From assembly GCA_900550865.1 (NCBI GenBank), contig URTM01000006.1, forward strand, positions 36,160-100,159: a stretch of DNA of 64,000 nucleotides. The letters are read 5' to 3'. Position 1 is the first letter of the stretch, and each line of letters opens with the position of its first letter. Shown one piece after another: positions 25,757 through 34,830 of the stretch. The notes beneath the pieces were generated by a model, which saw only the letters and a program-made list of their open reading frames with translations, searched no databases and was not told the origin of the DNA. A program made the position numbers and the translations under genes. Source of the stretch: an uncultured Dorea sp. GTDB lineage: Bacteria > Bacillota > Clostridia > Lachnospirales > Lachnospiraceae.

Positions 25757-27624
25757 CTGTTTATCCTTTCTAAGAATCTTTCTCCATACTTCTCCAGTTT
25801 ATGCTCTCCGACCCCCGATACTTCCAACATCTCATCCCGTGTCGCCGGACGCATCACACACATACCGGCAAGCGTCTTATCTGCAAATACCATATACGGC
25901 GGTACCTTTTCTTCCGATGCGATCTCACGTCTGAGTTCCCGTAAGCTTTCGAATAATTCTGCATCTTTTTCTGAAAGTTCTGCCGCCACTGCGCCTTTTT
26001 TGCGTCTGTTCTTTTTCTCTTTTGATTCAGATTTCTTTTCTGTCTCTTCTTTCGGAAGTTTCATGATCAGCGGTTCTTCCGTTTTCATAAATGCTTTCCC
26101 TTCCGGGGTCAGACAGATCACCGGATATTGTTCGCCCTTTTCTTCCACATATTCACGGAACTGTAATTCCCTTAATATCTGTCGTAATCTCGGAACCGTC
26201 CTCTCACTTAACACTGCATATTCCGGATTCTTATCCAGATTCTTGCCTAGAATCTTCTGACTCTTTCCGCCGTGCACGATATCGATCACTGTCGATGCAC
26301 CGTAATTCCAGTCCAGCGCTACAAGACATCTTAAGATCGACTTTGCTTCCATTGTAATATCCACCTCTTCGAACTGTGTCTGGCAGTTCAGACAATTGCC
26401 GCAATAAGAACTGCTCTTTTCCCCGAAATAATTCAAAATGTACTGCCTTAAGCATTCCGACGTAAAGCAGTAAAATGTCATCTGCTTCAGCCGTTCCAGA
26501 TCCCGTTCTTTCACGATTTTGCGCGTCTCTTCATCCAGTTCGCTGTTTTCTTCTCCATTTTCAATAAAGAGACGGTTCGTTCTTACGTCTCTTGGCTCGT
26601 AATACAGGATACATTCTGACGGCTCCCCATCTCTTCCGGCACGTCCGGCCTCCTGATAATAACTTTCCATATTTTTCGGCATATTATAATGAATGACAAA
26701 GCGTACATCCGGCTTATCGATTCCCATTCCGAATGCATTCGTCGCTACCATGATCTGACGCTTTCCATATATGAAGTTCTCCTGATTTTCCTTCCGTTCT
26801 TCATCCGATAGCCCGGCATGATACCTGGTCACGGAGAATCCTTCATTCCTCAGATCGTAACTAACCTGCTCCACTCTCTTTCTCGTCAGACAGTAAATGA
26901 TTCCGCTGTCACCGGATGTATCACATCCTTTTTCTTTCAGATAACTGACCAGTTCCTTATACTTATCCACAGGCTTCTTCACTGCGAAGAAAAGATTTCC
27001 ACGATCGAACCCGGTTGTTTCCACATATGGATTCTGAAGCCTTAAGATATCAAGGATGTCTTCTCTTACTTCTGCCGTCGCTGTCGCCGTATATGCACCG
27101 ACCACCGGACGGTATGGCAGGCGGTCCAGAAAATCCAGGATCTTCAGATATCCCGGCCGGAAATCCTGTCCCCACTGCGATACGCAATGCGCCTCATCTA
27201 CCGCTACAAAAGATATCTGCACCTGCTCAGAGAGTGCAAAATCCAGAAAGCTTTCTGTCTCCAGACGCTCCGGTGCCACATATATGATCTTGTATCTTCC
27301 TTGCTTTGCAAGCTGCAGTGCTTTATAATACTGTCCTGCAGTCAGGGAACTATTTAAGAAAGCAGCATGGACTCCCATCTGGTTCAGCGTTCCCACCTGA
27401 TCTTTCATAAGTGAGATCAGCGGCGAGATTACGATTGTGATTCCTTCCATCATAAGCGCAGGCACCTGATAACACACCGACTTTCCTGCTCCGGTTGGCA
27501 TGATTCCAAACACGTCCCTGCCTTCCAGCACCGCTTCGATCACCGGGACCTGTCCCTCCCGGAAATGATCATAGCCGTAATATTGTTTCAGTATCTTTTC
27601 TGCCTCTTTGATTGCCTCACTCAT
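25753..27624 (-). CDS. recQ: ATP-dependent DNA helicase RecQ
   Basis: The start at 27624 (MSEAIKEAEK) follows AAGGAG; a 48-residue Lys/Glu-rich upstream extension is low-complexity and probably untranslated. The 623-residue protein has Walker A (MPTGAGKS, about 46), DEAH box (VDEAHCVSQWG, about 145), helicase motif VI (QEAGRAGRDGE, about 318), a four-cysteine zinc region ending YCGNCLNC (about 385-392) and a C-terminal HRDC domain (about 540-620). It unwinds recombination intermediates. It heads an operon with the HD protein. Confidence 0.95.
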   Translation of the reverse strand: MSEAIKEAEKILKQYYGYDHFREGQVPVIEAVLEGRDVFGIMPTGAGKSVCYQVPALMMEGITIVISPLISLMKDQVGTLNQMGVHAAFLNSSLTAGQYYKALQLAKQGRYKIIYVAPERLETESFLDFALSEQVQISFVAVDEAHCVSQWGQDFRPGYLKILDFLDRLPYRPVVGAYTATATAEVREDILDILRLQNPYVETTGFDRGNLFFAVKKPVDKYKELVSYLKEKGCDTSGDSGIIYCLTRKRVEQVSYDLRNEGFSVTRYHAGLSDEERKENQENFIYGKRQIMVATNAFGMGIDKPDVRFVIHYNMPKNMESYYQEAGRAGRDGEPSECILYYEPRDVRTNRLFIENGEENSELDEETRKIVKERDLERLKQMTFYCFTSECLRQYILNYFGEKSSSYCGNCLNCQTQFEEVDITMEAKSILRCLVALDWNYGASTVIDIVHGGKSQKILGKNLDKNPEYAVLSERTVPRLRQILRELQFREYVEEKGEQYPVICLTPEGKAFMKTEEPLIMKLPKEETEKKSESKEKKNRRKKGAVAAELSEKDAELFESLRELRREIASEEKVPPYMVFADKTLAGMCVMRPATRDEMLEVSGVGEHKLEKYGERFLERINR

Positions 27625-27933
27625 TCTGTCTTTGCTCCTTATATCTCGTCTTTTGCTATCCGTCTCTTTTTTCTTCTTCTCTTTCCTGTACTTTTCTTTT
27701 CTATTCGTTTCTTTTCTGTCCGTTTCTTTTCTACTCATCACTTTTTTGATCCGCAGATTTTCCCACACCCACTATGTCTTACTATCTTATCACATTTGCT
27801 CCTATCTTTCATCCCATCTTTCACGGACAAATCCTTTTGACTTTGCATACTTTTTTCAGTATAATTATTTCAGTTTCTGAATAAACAAAAATAATATCTT
27901 AAGAATAATTATAAAATAAAGGAGGATAACCAG

Positions 27934-28170
27934 ATGGATTTCCGACAGATTACCATGATGCAGAAGATAAAATCAGGCATGGATCGTTTCCGTGCCAACC
28001 ACCCCAAATTTCCGATGTTTTTACGTGCCGTATCACAGGATGCGTTAGTGGAAGGAACAATCATTGAGATCAACGTAACCACACCGGAAGGGAAAAATTA
28101 TTGTACCAATGTCAAGCTGAAAGCCGATGACATGGAACTTTTCGATTCTTTTAAAAATATGCAGGGTTAA
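27934..28170 (+). CDS. Small conserved-type hypothetical protein (78 residues)
   Basis: An AAAGGAGG ribosome site precedes the ATG. The product has an N-terminal basic helix (MQKIKSGMDRFRANHPKF) and a beta-rich second half (GTIIEINVTTPEGKNYCTNV), with no signal peptide or membrane segment. A terminator overlaps its stop codon, so it is a single-gene unit. I do not recognise a function. Confidence 0.75.
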   Translation: MDFRQITMMQKIKSGMDRFRANHPKFPMFLRAVSQDALVEGTIIEINVTTPEGKNYCTNVKLKADDMELFDSFKNMQG

Positions 28171-28189
28171 TTTTTCCTGCATATTTTTT
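28157..28189 (+). terminator. Terminator overlapping the stop of the 78-residue gene
   Basis: ATATGCAGG (28157-28165) and CCTGCATAT (28176-28184) form the stem, followed by TTTTT. Confidence 0.85.
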
Positions 28190-28245
28190 ATTCTGTGGAA
28201 ACATACTAATTCCGTCACAAATATATAGCAAGGAAGGTATTTATT

Positions 28246-29823
28246 ATGGAAGAAATGTTTTGTTTCCAGTGTCAGCAGACCGCTCATAATTCCGGATGCG
28301 AAGGTCATGCCGGTGTCTGTGGAAAGAAAAGTGACACCGCCAATTACCAGGATGAGCTTACCAGTGCGCTGATCGGACTGTCGCGCGCTGTGCGTAAAAA
28401 GCTTGCCCTGAATCCGGATGCTTCTTTCGAACATGCGGATGAACTTATCTTAAAAGGGTTATTCACCACGATTACCAATGTTAATTTTTTCAATGATACG
28501 ATTATCGAACTCGTTCATGAAGTAAATGTCGAAAAGGACCGGATCTATCCGGATATCATGAATTATGATGTCCGACATATCTGGGAAGATCAGGAAGATA
28601 TCCTGTCTTTAAAGTCTCTGATCCTTTTCGGACTGCGCGGTATGGCGGCTTATGCTTATCATGCTTATGCATTGGATTATATAGACAGAAATGTTCTTGA
28701 TTTCTTTTATGAAGGATTAGAAGCCATCGGTTCGGAAAAAGACAGTGATGAATTACTGGCACTCGTATTAAAAACGGGCGAGATCAATTTCCGCTGCATG
28801 GAGCTTCTGGATCATGCGAACTCCGGCACTTACGGCAATCCCGTACCGACAAAAGTTCCACTGACCATCGAAAAGGGGCCTTTCATCGTTGTCAGCGGAC
28901 ATGATCTTCATGATATGGAACTGCTATTAAAGCAGACGGAAGGAAAAGGAATCAATATCTACACCCACAGCGAGATGCTTCCGGCACACGGATATCCGGA
29001 ATTAAAGAAATATTCTCATTTAAAAGGAAACTTTGGAACTGCCTGGCAGAGTCAGCAGTCGGAATTTCACAACATTCCGGCACCTGTGCTATTTACTACC
29101 AACTGTCTGATGCCGGTCCGTCAGAGTTACTGCGACCGGGTATTTACCACCTCCATCGTATCATATCCGGATCTGGTGCATATCGGAGAGGACAAAGACT
29201 TCACTCCGGTTATTGAGAAATCTCTGGAATGCAAGGGATATCCGGAAGACCATCCGATGACCGGAATCAACGGCGGGTCTACGGTCACAACCGGATTCGC
29301 TCACAATGCCATTCTTTCCAATGCCGGACATATCGTGGAACTTATAAAGGCCGGTAAGATCCGCCACATCTTTCTGATCGGCGGATGTGACGGTGCCGCT
29401 CCGGGACGAAGCTATTATACAGATTTCGCCAAGGCTGCACCGATGGATACTTTGATCCTGACACTTGCCTGCGGAAAGTACCGGCTGAACGACCTGGATC
29501 TTGGTTCCATCGATGGCATTCCGAGAATTCTGGACATGGGGCAATGCAATGATGCCTATAGCGCTATAAAAGTTGCTCTTACACTTGCAGATGTCTTCGA
29601 CTGCACAGTAAATGACCTCCCACTCACCCTGGTTCTTTCCTGGTATGAACAGAAGGCCGTATGTATCCTGCTTACGTTATTATCTCTCGGTGTGAAAAAT
29701 ATCCTGCTTGGACCAACCCTTCCTGCATTCGTCTCTGAGAATGTGTGGAAGATACTGGTGGAGAATTATAATATTCAGAAGATCAGTACTGTGGAAGAGG
29801 ATATGAAGAAAATCCTCGGTTAA
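28246..29823 (+). CDS. hcp: Hybrid-cluster protein (hydroxylamine reductase)
   Basis: The 525-residue protein has the N-terminal iron-sulfur motif with cysteines at 6, 9, 18 and 25. Conserved ligands of the hybrid Fe-S-O cluster follow: HDL near 220, TNCLMP near 287, the GGCDGA motif near 379 and the CN-A region near 460. Hcp proteins reduce hydroxylamine in vitro and protect anaerobes from nitric oxide and other reactive nitrogen species. An AAGGAAGG site precedes the start. Its TAA overlaps the stop of the convergent Nif11-like gene. No separate Hcr reductase is adjacent. Confidence 0.95.
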   Translation: MEEMFCFQCQQTAHNSGCEGHAGVCGKKSDTANYQDELTSALIGLSRAVRKKLALNPDASFEHADELILKGLFTTITNVNFFNDTIIELVHEVNVEKDRIYPDIMNYDVRHIWEDQEDILSLKSLILFGLRGMAAYAYHAYALDYIDRNVLDFFYEGLEAIGSEKDSDELLALVLKTGEINFRCMELLDHANSGTYGNPVPTKVPLTIEKGPFIVVSGHDLHDMELLLKQTEGKGINIYTHSEMLPAHGYPELKKYSHLKGNFGTAWQSQQSEFHNIPAPVLFTTNCLMPVRQSYCDRVFTTSIVSYPDLVHIGEDKDFTPVIEKSLECKGYPEDHPMTGINGGSTVTTGFAHNAILSNAGHIVELIKAGKIRHIFLIGGCDGAAPGRSYYTDFAKAAPMDTLILTLACGKYRLNDLDLGSIDGIPRILDMGQCNDAYSAIKVALTLADVFDCTVNDLPLTLVLSWYEQKAVCILLTLLSLGVKNILLGPTLPAFVSENVWKILVENYNIQKISTVEEDMKKILG

Positions 29824-30110
29824 TGATCTTCAAGGTTTGCAAAGAATAATTCATAGAAATCATCTTCCGCCTCGATCATCGGCGAGTTCTCCCCTCCGCC
29901 GTTGGTGCTTCTTTTCATTGCGGCATGGAATTCTTCTCCTGCCGCAATTAATTCCATTTCATATAATTCATAGCCAAGATCCCTGCAGGTCTTGCAGAAC
30001 GCAGATAATGGATCTGCTTCTGTTCTGGTTGCGAGAAGCTGTTGTTTTAATTTTTCATCTTTTAATGCTTTGTTTTGTAATTCGTCTAATATACTTACTA
30101 CGTCTGCCAT
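29820..30110 (-). CDS. Nif11-like small protein
   Basis: The start at 30110 (MADVVSILDEL) gives 96 residues. The N-terminal helical part (KDEKLKQQLLATRTEADPLSAF then DLGYEL) resembles the Nif11 domain found in RiPP leaders and free-standing small proteins. The acidic second half contains GGGENSP. No RiPP synthase lies nearby, so it is probably not a natural-product precursor. Its stop overlaps the end of hcp by four bases. Family assignment is tentative. Confidence 0.6.
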   Translation of the reverse strand: MADVVSILDELQNKALKDEKLKQQLLATRTEADPLSAFCKTCRDLGYELYEMELIAAGEEFHAAMKRSTNGGGENSPMIEAEDDFYELFFANLEDH

Positions 30111-30131
30111 AATCCTCAATCCTTTCCTGCT

Positions 30132-30164
30132 AAAAAAGAGAGTAACACATTTTCTATGCTACTC
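30132..30164 (-). terminator. Terminator downstream of nth
   Basis: On the minus strand, GAGTAGCAT and ATGTGTTACTC (30164-30140) form a stem with one bulge, followed by CTTTTTT. It also insulates the Nif11-like gene. Confidence 0.75.
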
Positions 30165-30234
30165 CCTCGTCTCTAAGAATATTATATGAATTTCATTTTA
30201 CTTACGCAAGCTTTATTTTCATAAATGCAATTAC

Positions 30235-30867
30235 TTAAATATGTTTTCCACAGATATCTGCCAGACAGCATTTCTCACAATGCGGCTTCGTCCTCGCTGT
30301 ACAGACGTCTCTTCCGTGATATACCAGCCTGTGGCAGAAATCACTGCCTTCTTCCGGCGGGATGATCTTCCAAAGTTCCATCTCAACTTTCTTCGGTTCT
30401 TTGATTCCATCTACCAGACCAATCCGGTTACAGAGTCTGATGCAGTGTGTATCCGTGACAATTGCCGGTTTATCAAACACATCCCCCATGATCAGATTCG
30501 CACTCTTTCTTCCGACTCCCGGAAGTTTCAACAATTTGTTAAAATCGTCCGGAACTTTTCCACCGTATTCATCACGGAGCATACGCATACAGGCACTGAT
30601 ATCTCTCGCCTTACTCTTTCCAAGTCCGCATGGTCTTACGATTTCTTCAATCTCTTCCGGTGTTGCTTCTGCCAGTGCGTTGACATCCGGGTACTTTGCG
30701 TACAGTCCTTCTACTACTACATTGACTCTTGCATCCGTGCACTGTGCTGCCAGACGTACACTGACTAACAGCTTCCATGCATCATCATAATCCAGCGTGC
30801 ATCCTGCATCTGGATATTCTTTTTTCAAGCGGTCGATGACCTCTAATGCCAGTTCTTGTTTATCCAT
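30235..30867 (-). CDS. nth: Endonuclease III (DNA glycosylase/AP lyase)
   Basis: This 210-residue base-excision repair enzyme has the helix-hairpin-helix KLPGVGRKSANL (about 112-123) with its catalytic lysine, the catalytic aspartate in VTDTHCIRL (about 139) and a C-terminal [4Fe-4S] cysteine set, CTARTKPHCEKCCLADIC. It removes oxidised pyrimidines. It starts two bases before the stop region of the YbaK-like gene, so the two form an operon. Confidence 0.95.
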   Translation of the reverse strand: MDKQELALEVIDRLKKEYPDAGCTLDYDDAWKLLVSVRLAAQCTDARVNVVVEGLYAKYPDVNALAEATPEEIEEIVRPCGLGKSKARDISACMRMLRDEYGGKVPDDFNKLLKLPGVGRKSANLIMGDVFDKPAIVTDTHCIRLCNRIGLVDGIKEPKKVEMELWKIIPPEEGSDFCHRLVYHGRDVCTARTKPHCEKCCLADICGKHI

Positions 30868-30869
30868 TT

Positions 30870-31427
30870 TCAGTACTCCTGTTCATTTCCATCCGAAAGC
30901 TTCACCGTAATGTAATCATGATGGATTTCTTTCAGAAATTTATCAAATACATCCGCTGTCTTCATCTTGATACTGGAAGTGTTCACACATGGATGGCATC
31001 CGAATTCTTCCAGTTTCAACAAATCCTCATCCACCAGAAGCTGCACTTTATTCTCCGGATCAAAGATCAGTCCCATAACGGTAGCTGATCCCGGCGTTAC
31101 ATTCAGATAGTCTTCCATGTCTTCTCCTGATGCAAAGGACAATCTCGTGGTCGGGATCTGCTGTGACAGTTCTTTTGTCTTAAGCGCTTTGCTGCCCGGC
31201 ATCAGAAGCAGATAATATGCCGTTTTCTTCCGGTTACATAAGAACAGATTCTTACATATCTCCATTCCCAGTGCTTTATCAATCTCCTCACAGGCTTCCA
31301 TGGTCATGACCGCTTCGTGATCCGCTCTGATGTAGGGAATATGCAGACTGTCCAGTATATCGTATACTTTTATTTCTTTTTCTTTTCGTCCGGATGTGTC
31401 TTCCGGGCGTCCATTGTATAATTCCAT
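30870..31427 (-). CDS. YbaK/ProX-type aminoacyl-tRNA deacylase
   Basis: The start at 31427 follows GAGAGG, giving 185 residues. The fold is that of the editing domain of prolyl-tRNA synthetase (HEAVMTMEACEEIDKALG near 40, a catalytic lysine in CKNLFLCNRKK near 60 and the GCHPCVN loop near 145). Such free-standing proteins hydrolyse mischarged Ala-tRNA(Pro). It precedes nth with almost no gap. Confidence 0.88.
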   Translation of the reverse strand: MELYNGRPEDTSGRKEKEIKVYDILDSLHIPYIRADHEAVMTMEACEEIDKALGMEICKNLFLCNRKKTAYYLLLMPGSKALKTKELSQQIPTTRLSFASGEDMEDYLNVTPGSATVMGLIFDPENKVQLLVDEDLLKLEEFGCHPCVNTSSIKMKTADVFDKFLKEIHHDYITVKLSDGNEQEY

Positions 31428-31549
31428 TTTGCCTCTCATCCTATATCAATTTTCTTGTTCCTTCTTTTCTCACTATTATACAATTATCAATTTAGTACTA
31501 CAAGTAATTTCCTGTTTATAGATTCAAATCCAGTGCTTCCCGTGTTCTT

Positions 31550-32347
31550 TTATCGATAAAATTCCATTCTTCTAAGTTCCGTATACGGTCTGCCCTTCCT
31601 GATTCTCCCCGAATCAGCAATCTCCACATCTACATACAATATCTGCTCTTCATCATCTGCTTTCAAGACAACTTCTCCATTGGCATCAACTGCAATGGAC
31701 TCTCCTGCGAAATCCATCTGTCCTTCGCATCCGACTCTGTTGCACATCGCGATCGCCACACTATTTTGAAATGCCTGTACTCTTAATTCCCATTCGAACA
31801 TCTCGGATGGCTCCGCCTTTGTATTCACGGTCGGAATCAGGATCAGATCTGCTCCCATCAGTGCCTCTGTCCGAATGCTTTCCGGGTAATGTCTGTCAAA
31901 ACAGACTACAATTCCGATTTTTCCATATTCGGTGTCAAATACCTTGAATCCATCGTCTGACGGGGTATAATAATCCTGCTCGTAAAACTGCTCCGCCTGT
32001 GCCACATGGACCATTTTCTGGATTCCTTTTATCTCTCCGTCTGCTCCGATAAACAGGCTTGCATCGTATGCATTTCCATTTTCTTCCAGATAAATATTCG
32101 GTACTGATATAATCGAATATTCCCGGCTCACAGCTTGAAACTTTTTTATTTCTTCCGAATCCATTTTCAGCCGGTATTTTGTGACATCCTGTCCTTCATA
32201 TTGCGGGAAGAATTCGGTCAGCTGAACTTCCGGGAACAGGATTAAATCCGCTCTGTTTTTTGCAGCTTCTCTTATGAACTCTATACTTTTATCCAGGTTA
32301 TCTTGCATATTTCCTGAATTTTTCATTTGTGCCAGTGCAATACGCAT
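31550..32347 (-). CDS. Carbon-nitrogen hydrolase (nitrilase superfamily)
   Basis: The 265-residue protein shows the family's Glu-Lys-Cys triad: E in LILFPEVQLTEF (about 40), K in IQKMVHVAQ (about 111) and C in VVCFDRHYPES (about 149). The sequence resembles N-carbamoylputrescine amidases and related enzymes that hydrolyse a C-N bond in an amide. The specific substrate is not known. It lies 13 bases downstream of the esterase gene and probably shares its transcript. Confidence 0.9.
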   Translation of the reverse strand: MRIALAQMKNSGNMQDNLDKSIEFIREAAKNRADLILFPEVQLTEFFPQYEGQDVTKYRLKMDSEEIKKFQAVSREYSIISVPNIYLEENGNAYDASLFIGADGEIKGIQKMVHVAQAEQFYEQDYYTPSDDGFKVFDTEYGKIGIVVCFDRHYPESIRTEALMGADLILIPTVNTKAEPSEMFEWELRVQAFQNSVAIAMCNRVGCEGQMDFAGESIAVDANGEVVLKADDEEQILYVDVEIADSGRIRKGRPYTELRRMEFYR

Positions 32348-32359
32348 ATATATTCTCCT

Positions 32360-33370
32360 CTATTCCACTTCCAGATATTTCTCCAGCCATTCTTCCGTTA
32401 ATTTCGTCCAGCTCTGTACTTCCTTCAAAGTTTTGCGGATTCCCTCTTTCTGCTTTTCCGTCCATCTTGCCGGCTTTTTACGTCCGATACCGAACTTCAC
32501 CAGAAGTTCCTCTCCTTTTTTCTTTGGAAATGGAGTCTCGCCGGCCTCAATTGCCTCTGCAAGCATCTGCACCTGTTCCTGTGTATATCTTTTTCCTTCT
32601 TCCTGTCCTATATTCTGCTCTAACCACTCTTCGGTTGCCACAGATAGTCCATGGATTCCTTCTGAAAATACATGCTGTGCAAATGGTACACCAGCCTGTG
32701 CACAAGCCTGTGCAAAGAGATAACTGTTCTCCACCGGAACTGTCTGATCTGTTACGGTCTGCCACAGGAAACATGGCGGTGTATCTTTTGTCACATGATT
32801 TTCCAGCGACATATAGTCCAGTTCCTGCTCTGACGGCTCTTTTCCAAACAGTGCGACAAATGAATCTCTGTGTGCATATTTTCCTGAAGTGATAACCGGA
32901 TAAGACAGAATCGCCGCATCTGGGCGGTTGGATATATTCTGGTATGCTTCTTCCGGATCTTCCACATCTTTATTATGTACACAAAGGCTTCCACACAGAT
33001 GTGCTCCTGCTGAGAATCCGCAGATTGCAACCTGCTCTGGTCTGATATGGTATTCTTCTGCACGGGAACGGATCATCCGGATGGTTCTTGATATGTCATT
33101 TAACGGCTGCAACTTCAGCGGCGCTTCATCTAACTGATTAATCGTATATTCCAGAACGAATACATTGTACCCTGCACCATAGAATTCCATTGCCGGCAGG
33201 TGCGCTTCCGATGGGGATACTTCCCGGTATGCGCCGCCCGGTGCGATGATCATTGCCGGATGCTTCTTTTCATCCTCATGAATATAGCTGAACATCACCG
33301 GTATGAAGCCATGTGCTGCCGGATAATGATACTCTTCTTTTTTCCAGATTTTGATTCGTTCATTTATCAT
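32360..33370 (-). CDS. Alpha/beta-hydrolase (acetyl-esterase-like)
   Basis: The 336-residue protein has the oxyanion loop APGGAYREVSPSE (about 43-55), the nucleophile elbow ICGFSAGAHL (about 115-124), an aspartate in VTDQTVP (about 206) and the histidine in GIHGLS (about 239). This arrangement fits esterase/lipase and xylan-acetylesterase relatives. No signal peptide is present, so it acts in the cytosol. The C-terminal 75 residues are charged and helical. Substrate unknown. Confidence 0.87.
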   Translation of the reverse strand: MINERIKIWKKEEYHYPAAHGFIPVMFSYIHEDEKKHPAMIIAPGGAYREVSPSEAHLPAMEFYGAGYNVFVLEYTINQLDEAPLKLQPLNDISRTIRMIRSRAEEYHIRPEQVAICGFSAGAHLCGSLCVHNKDVEDPEEAYQNISNRPDAAILSYPVITSGKYAHRDSFVALFGKEPSEQELDYMSLENHVTKDTPPCFLWQTVTDQTVPVENSYLFAQACAQAGVPFAQHVFSEGIHGLSVATEEWLEQNIGQEEGKRYTQEQVQMLAEAIEAGETPFPKKKGEELLVKFGIGRKKPARWTEKQKEGIRKTLKEVQSWTKLTEEWLEKYLEVE

Positions 33371-33438
33371 AATTTTTATCTTCTCCTTTATTCCTTAACA
33401 ATTACTTATTTCTACCATTCTTTCCCCATTATACTTCT

Positions 33439-34254
33439 CTACGTCTTCGAAAACAAATACGAATATTTCCGTATTTGTGCAAATATAATCGTTTCCACCC
33501 GTTTTCGTATCTCATCTGAATAGCCTTCTGCGTTTGCAAGCAATTCTGTCACGTCTTTTTTTGTAAAACGGAACTTTAGATTCATTTTATATAAAGATTC
33601 GGAAATATCTAATTGTTCATCGAATGCATTACATATTGTTTTGGACAGAACATTCTCCATAAGTGTGTAAATATCTCCCGTCAAAGGATAATCCATCGTT
33701 GTATCTGCTAAAAGCCCTGCTCCATTATCAAAGATCGAGCAGTATACATAGTCGCCTTTTCCATTCATCAAGACGGCTATGTTATGCATATGCCGGTCTT
33801 CATTCAGGAAAACTGCATCTATCGTCAGCAATTTGTTCATATATACTCCAAAATTCTGAAGTCCCGTCATTCGTTCCACCTGTTGCACTAAGAAACGTAA
33901 TCTTTCCTCATGATCGGGTATTCTATACATGCTTTTATACAGACTTTCTCCGAAAAAATTATGAAACAACCTCTCTAAAGTTATAATCTGCCAGTCTTCA
34001 TTCAGAAAATTTTTACTCTTTGCTCCATTATAAATTACCGTTCCATATTTTATTTCTTCCAGGTCATAACATACAAATTCTTGTTCAGCCAGCGTAGATT
34101 TTTTCAGAAGATGCGATATCATATACTCTGCCAGTCCTTCATATCCTGTATAATCGACTTTGTACCAGATCCCATCATTCTCCCATTTTAACTGATTTCC
34201 TTTTGACGACTGACGCTCATTTGTCCTGATGTTCTGCTCAAAAAGTTCTATCAT
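33439..34254 (-). CDS. HipA-like serine/threonine kinase-fold protein
   Basis: The 271-residue protein resembles the C-terminal kinase half of HipA toxins. It has a catalytic loop AVFLNEDRHMHNIAVL (about 149-164) and a metal-binding segment FDNGAGLL (about 176-183). The N-terminal part is shorter than in classic HipA, as in small HipA-type proteins of Clostridia. The upstream gene overlapping this operon is truncated, so a cognate antitoxin may be lost. Toxicity is inferred, not shown. Confidence 0.8.
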   Translation of the reverse strand: MIELFEQNIRTNERQSSKGNQLKWENDGIWYKVDYTGYEGLAEYMISHLLKKSTLAEQEFVCYDLEEIKYGTVIYNGAKSKNFLNEDWQIITLERLFHNFFGESLYKSMYRIPDHEERLRFLVQQVERMTGLQNFGVYMNKLLTIDAVFLNEDRHMHNIAVLMNGKGDYVYCSIFDNGAGLLADTTMDYPLTGDIYTLMENVLSKTICNAFDEQLDISESLYKMNLKFRFTKKDVTELLANAEGYSDEIRKRVETIIFAQIRKYSYLFSKT

Positions 34255-34258
34255 TCAT

Positions 34259-34402
34259 TTACCTCTCTATACGAATCCAAAAATCATCCTCGGCCATCCG
34301 TCCTTCTGTCTTCTCTATAATCATAATCGGATCGTAAAATGGCAGTCCCAGATCTTTCAGTATCAGTTTCATCTTATCTCTGCTTTCCGGGAGAACCACG
34401 GG
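34259..34402 (-). pseudogene. Truncated partner gene of the HipA-like kinase (C-terminal end only)
   Basis: The last 45 or so residues (VVLPESRDKMKLILKDLG then MAEDDFWIRI) look like the C-terminus of the small protein usually encoded just before this type of HipA. The segment ends four bases before the kinase start. Further upstream the frame runs into REP-like repeats (PSPWFSPWFSAG), which are not protein-like, so the 5' part has been replaced. Confidence 0.6.
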
Positions 34403-34404
34403 GA

Positions 34405-34830
34405 ACAATTGGCCCGCGGAAAACCATGGGGAAAACCATGGGGACGGGTAAATTGGCTTTTTTCCTGTCCCTCCTGGCTCTGACTTCCAGTCGACTCTGG
34501 CGTGTATCAAAAAAACTTCGAGCCCTATATTAGATACGAAGTCTTTCTGTTAATCAAATTTCTCTTTTTACTCAAGCCACCTGGGACACTAAAAAAGCCG
34601 CTTTAACCGTCCCCGTGGCTCTCAGCAAAGTTTTTAAAAAAACTGTGGATTTTCGCCCAGCGAGTACCGGAATCACGGAGACCTGTAAGATTCTTCCAAA
34701 CGTCAGTGCACTAAAAAGACTTCGTATCCCAATATTAGATACGAAGTCTTTTTATGTACAATCAAGTTTCTCTTTTTACTCAAGCCACCTGGGACACTAA
34801 AAAAGCCGATGTACCTGTCCCCCTGGCTTA
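34405..34830. repeat. REP-like repeat cluster with a 75-bp direct repeat
   Basis: A 74-77 bp unit recurs at 34527-34600 and 34732-34808 (ATATTAGATACGAAGTCTTT ... AAGCCACCTGGGACACTAAA). Three imperfect GGGAC/GTCCC hairpins are present: 34439-34481 in one orientation, 34576-34620 and 34778-34829 in the other. The layout is like bacterial interspersed mosaic elements. No gene is seen in this 425-base stretch. Confidence 0.7.
34713..34753. terminator. Bidirectional terminator downstream of nadA
   Basis: AAAAA-GACTTCGTATC (34718-34728) pairs perfectly with GATACGAAGTC (34738-34748)-TTTTT. The A and T tracts allow function in both directions; it is part of the second direct repeat. Confidence 0.8.

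Noticed and set aside
27625..27768. Lys/Glu-rich N-terminal extension of RecQ
   Set aside because: Low-complexity RKE/KKE repeats with no ribosome site; AAGGAG sits before the ATG at 27624 where RecQ homology begins.
28171..28245. TGTG-N18-CACA dyad ahead of hcp as a CRP/FNR-family site
   Set aside because: Only the outer four bases of each arm fit and spacing is unusual; not listed as a site.
34403..34510. Coding potential upstream in the HipA-partner frame
   Set aside because: The translation is repeat-derived (PWFSPWFS) and overlaps REP-like hairpins.
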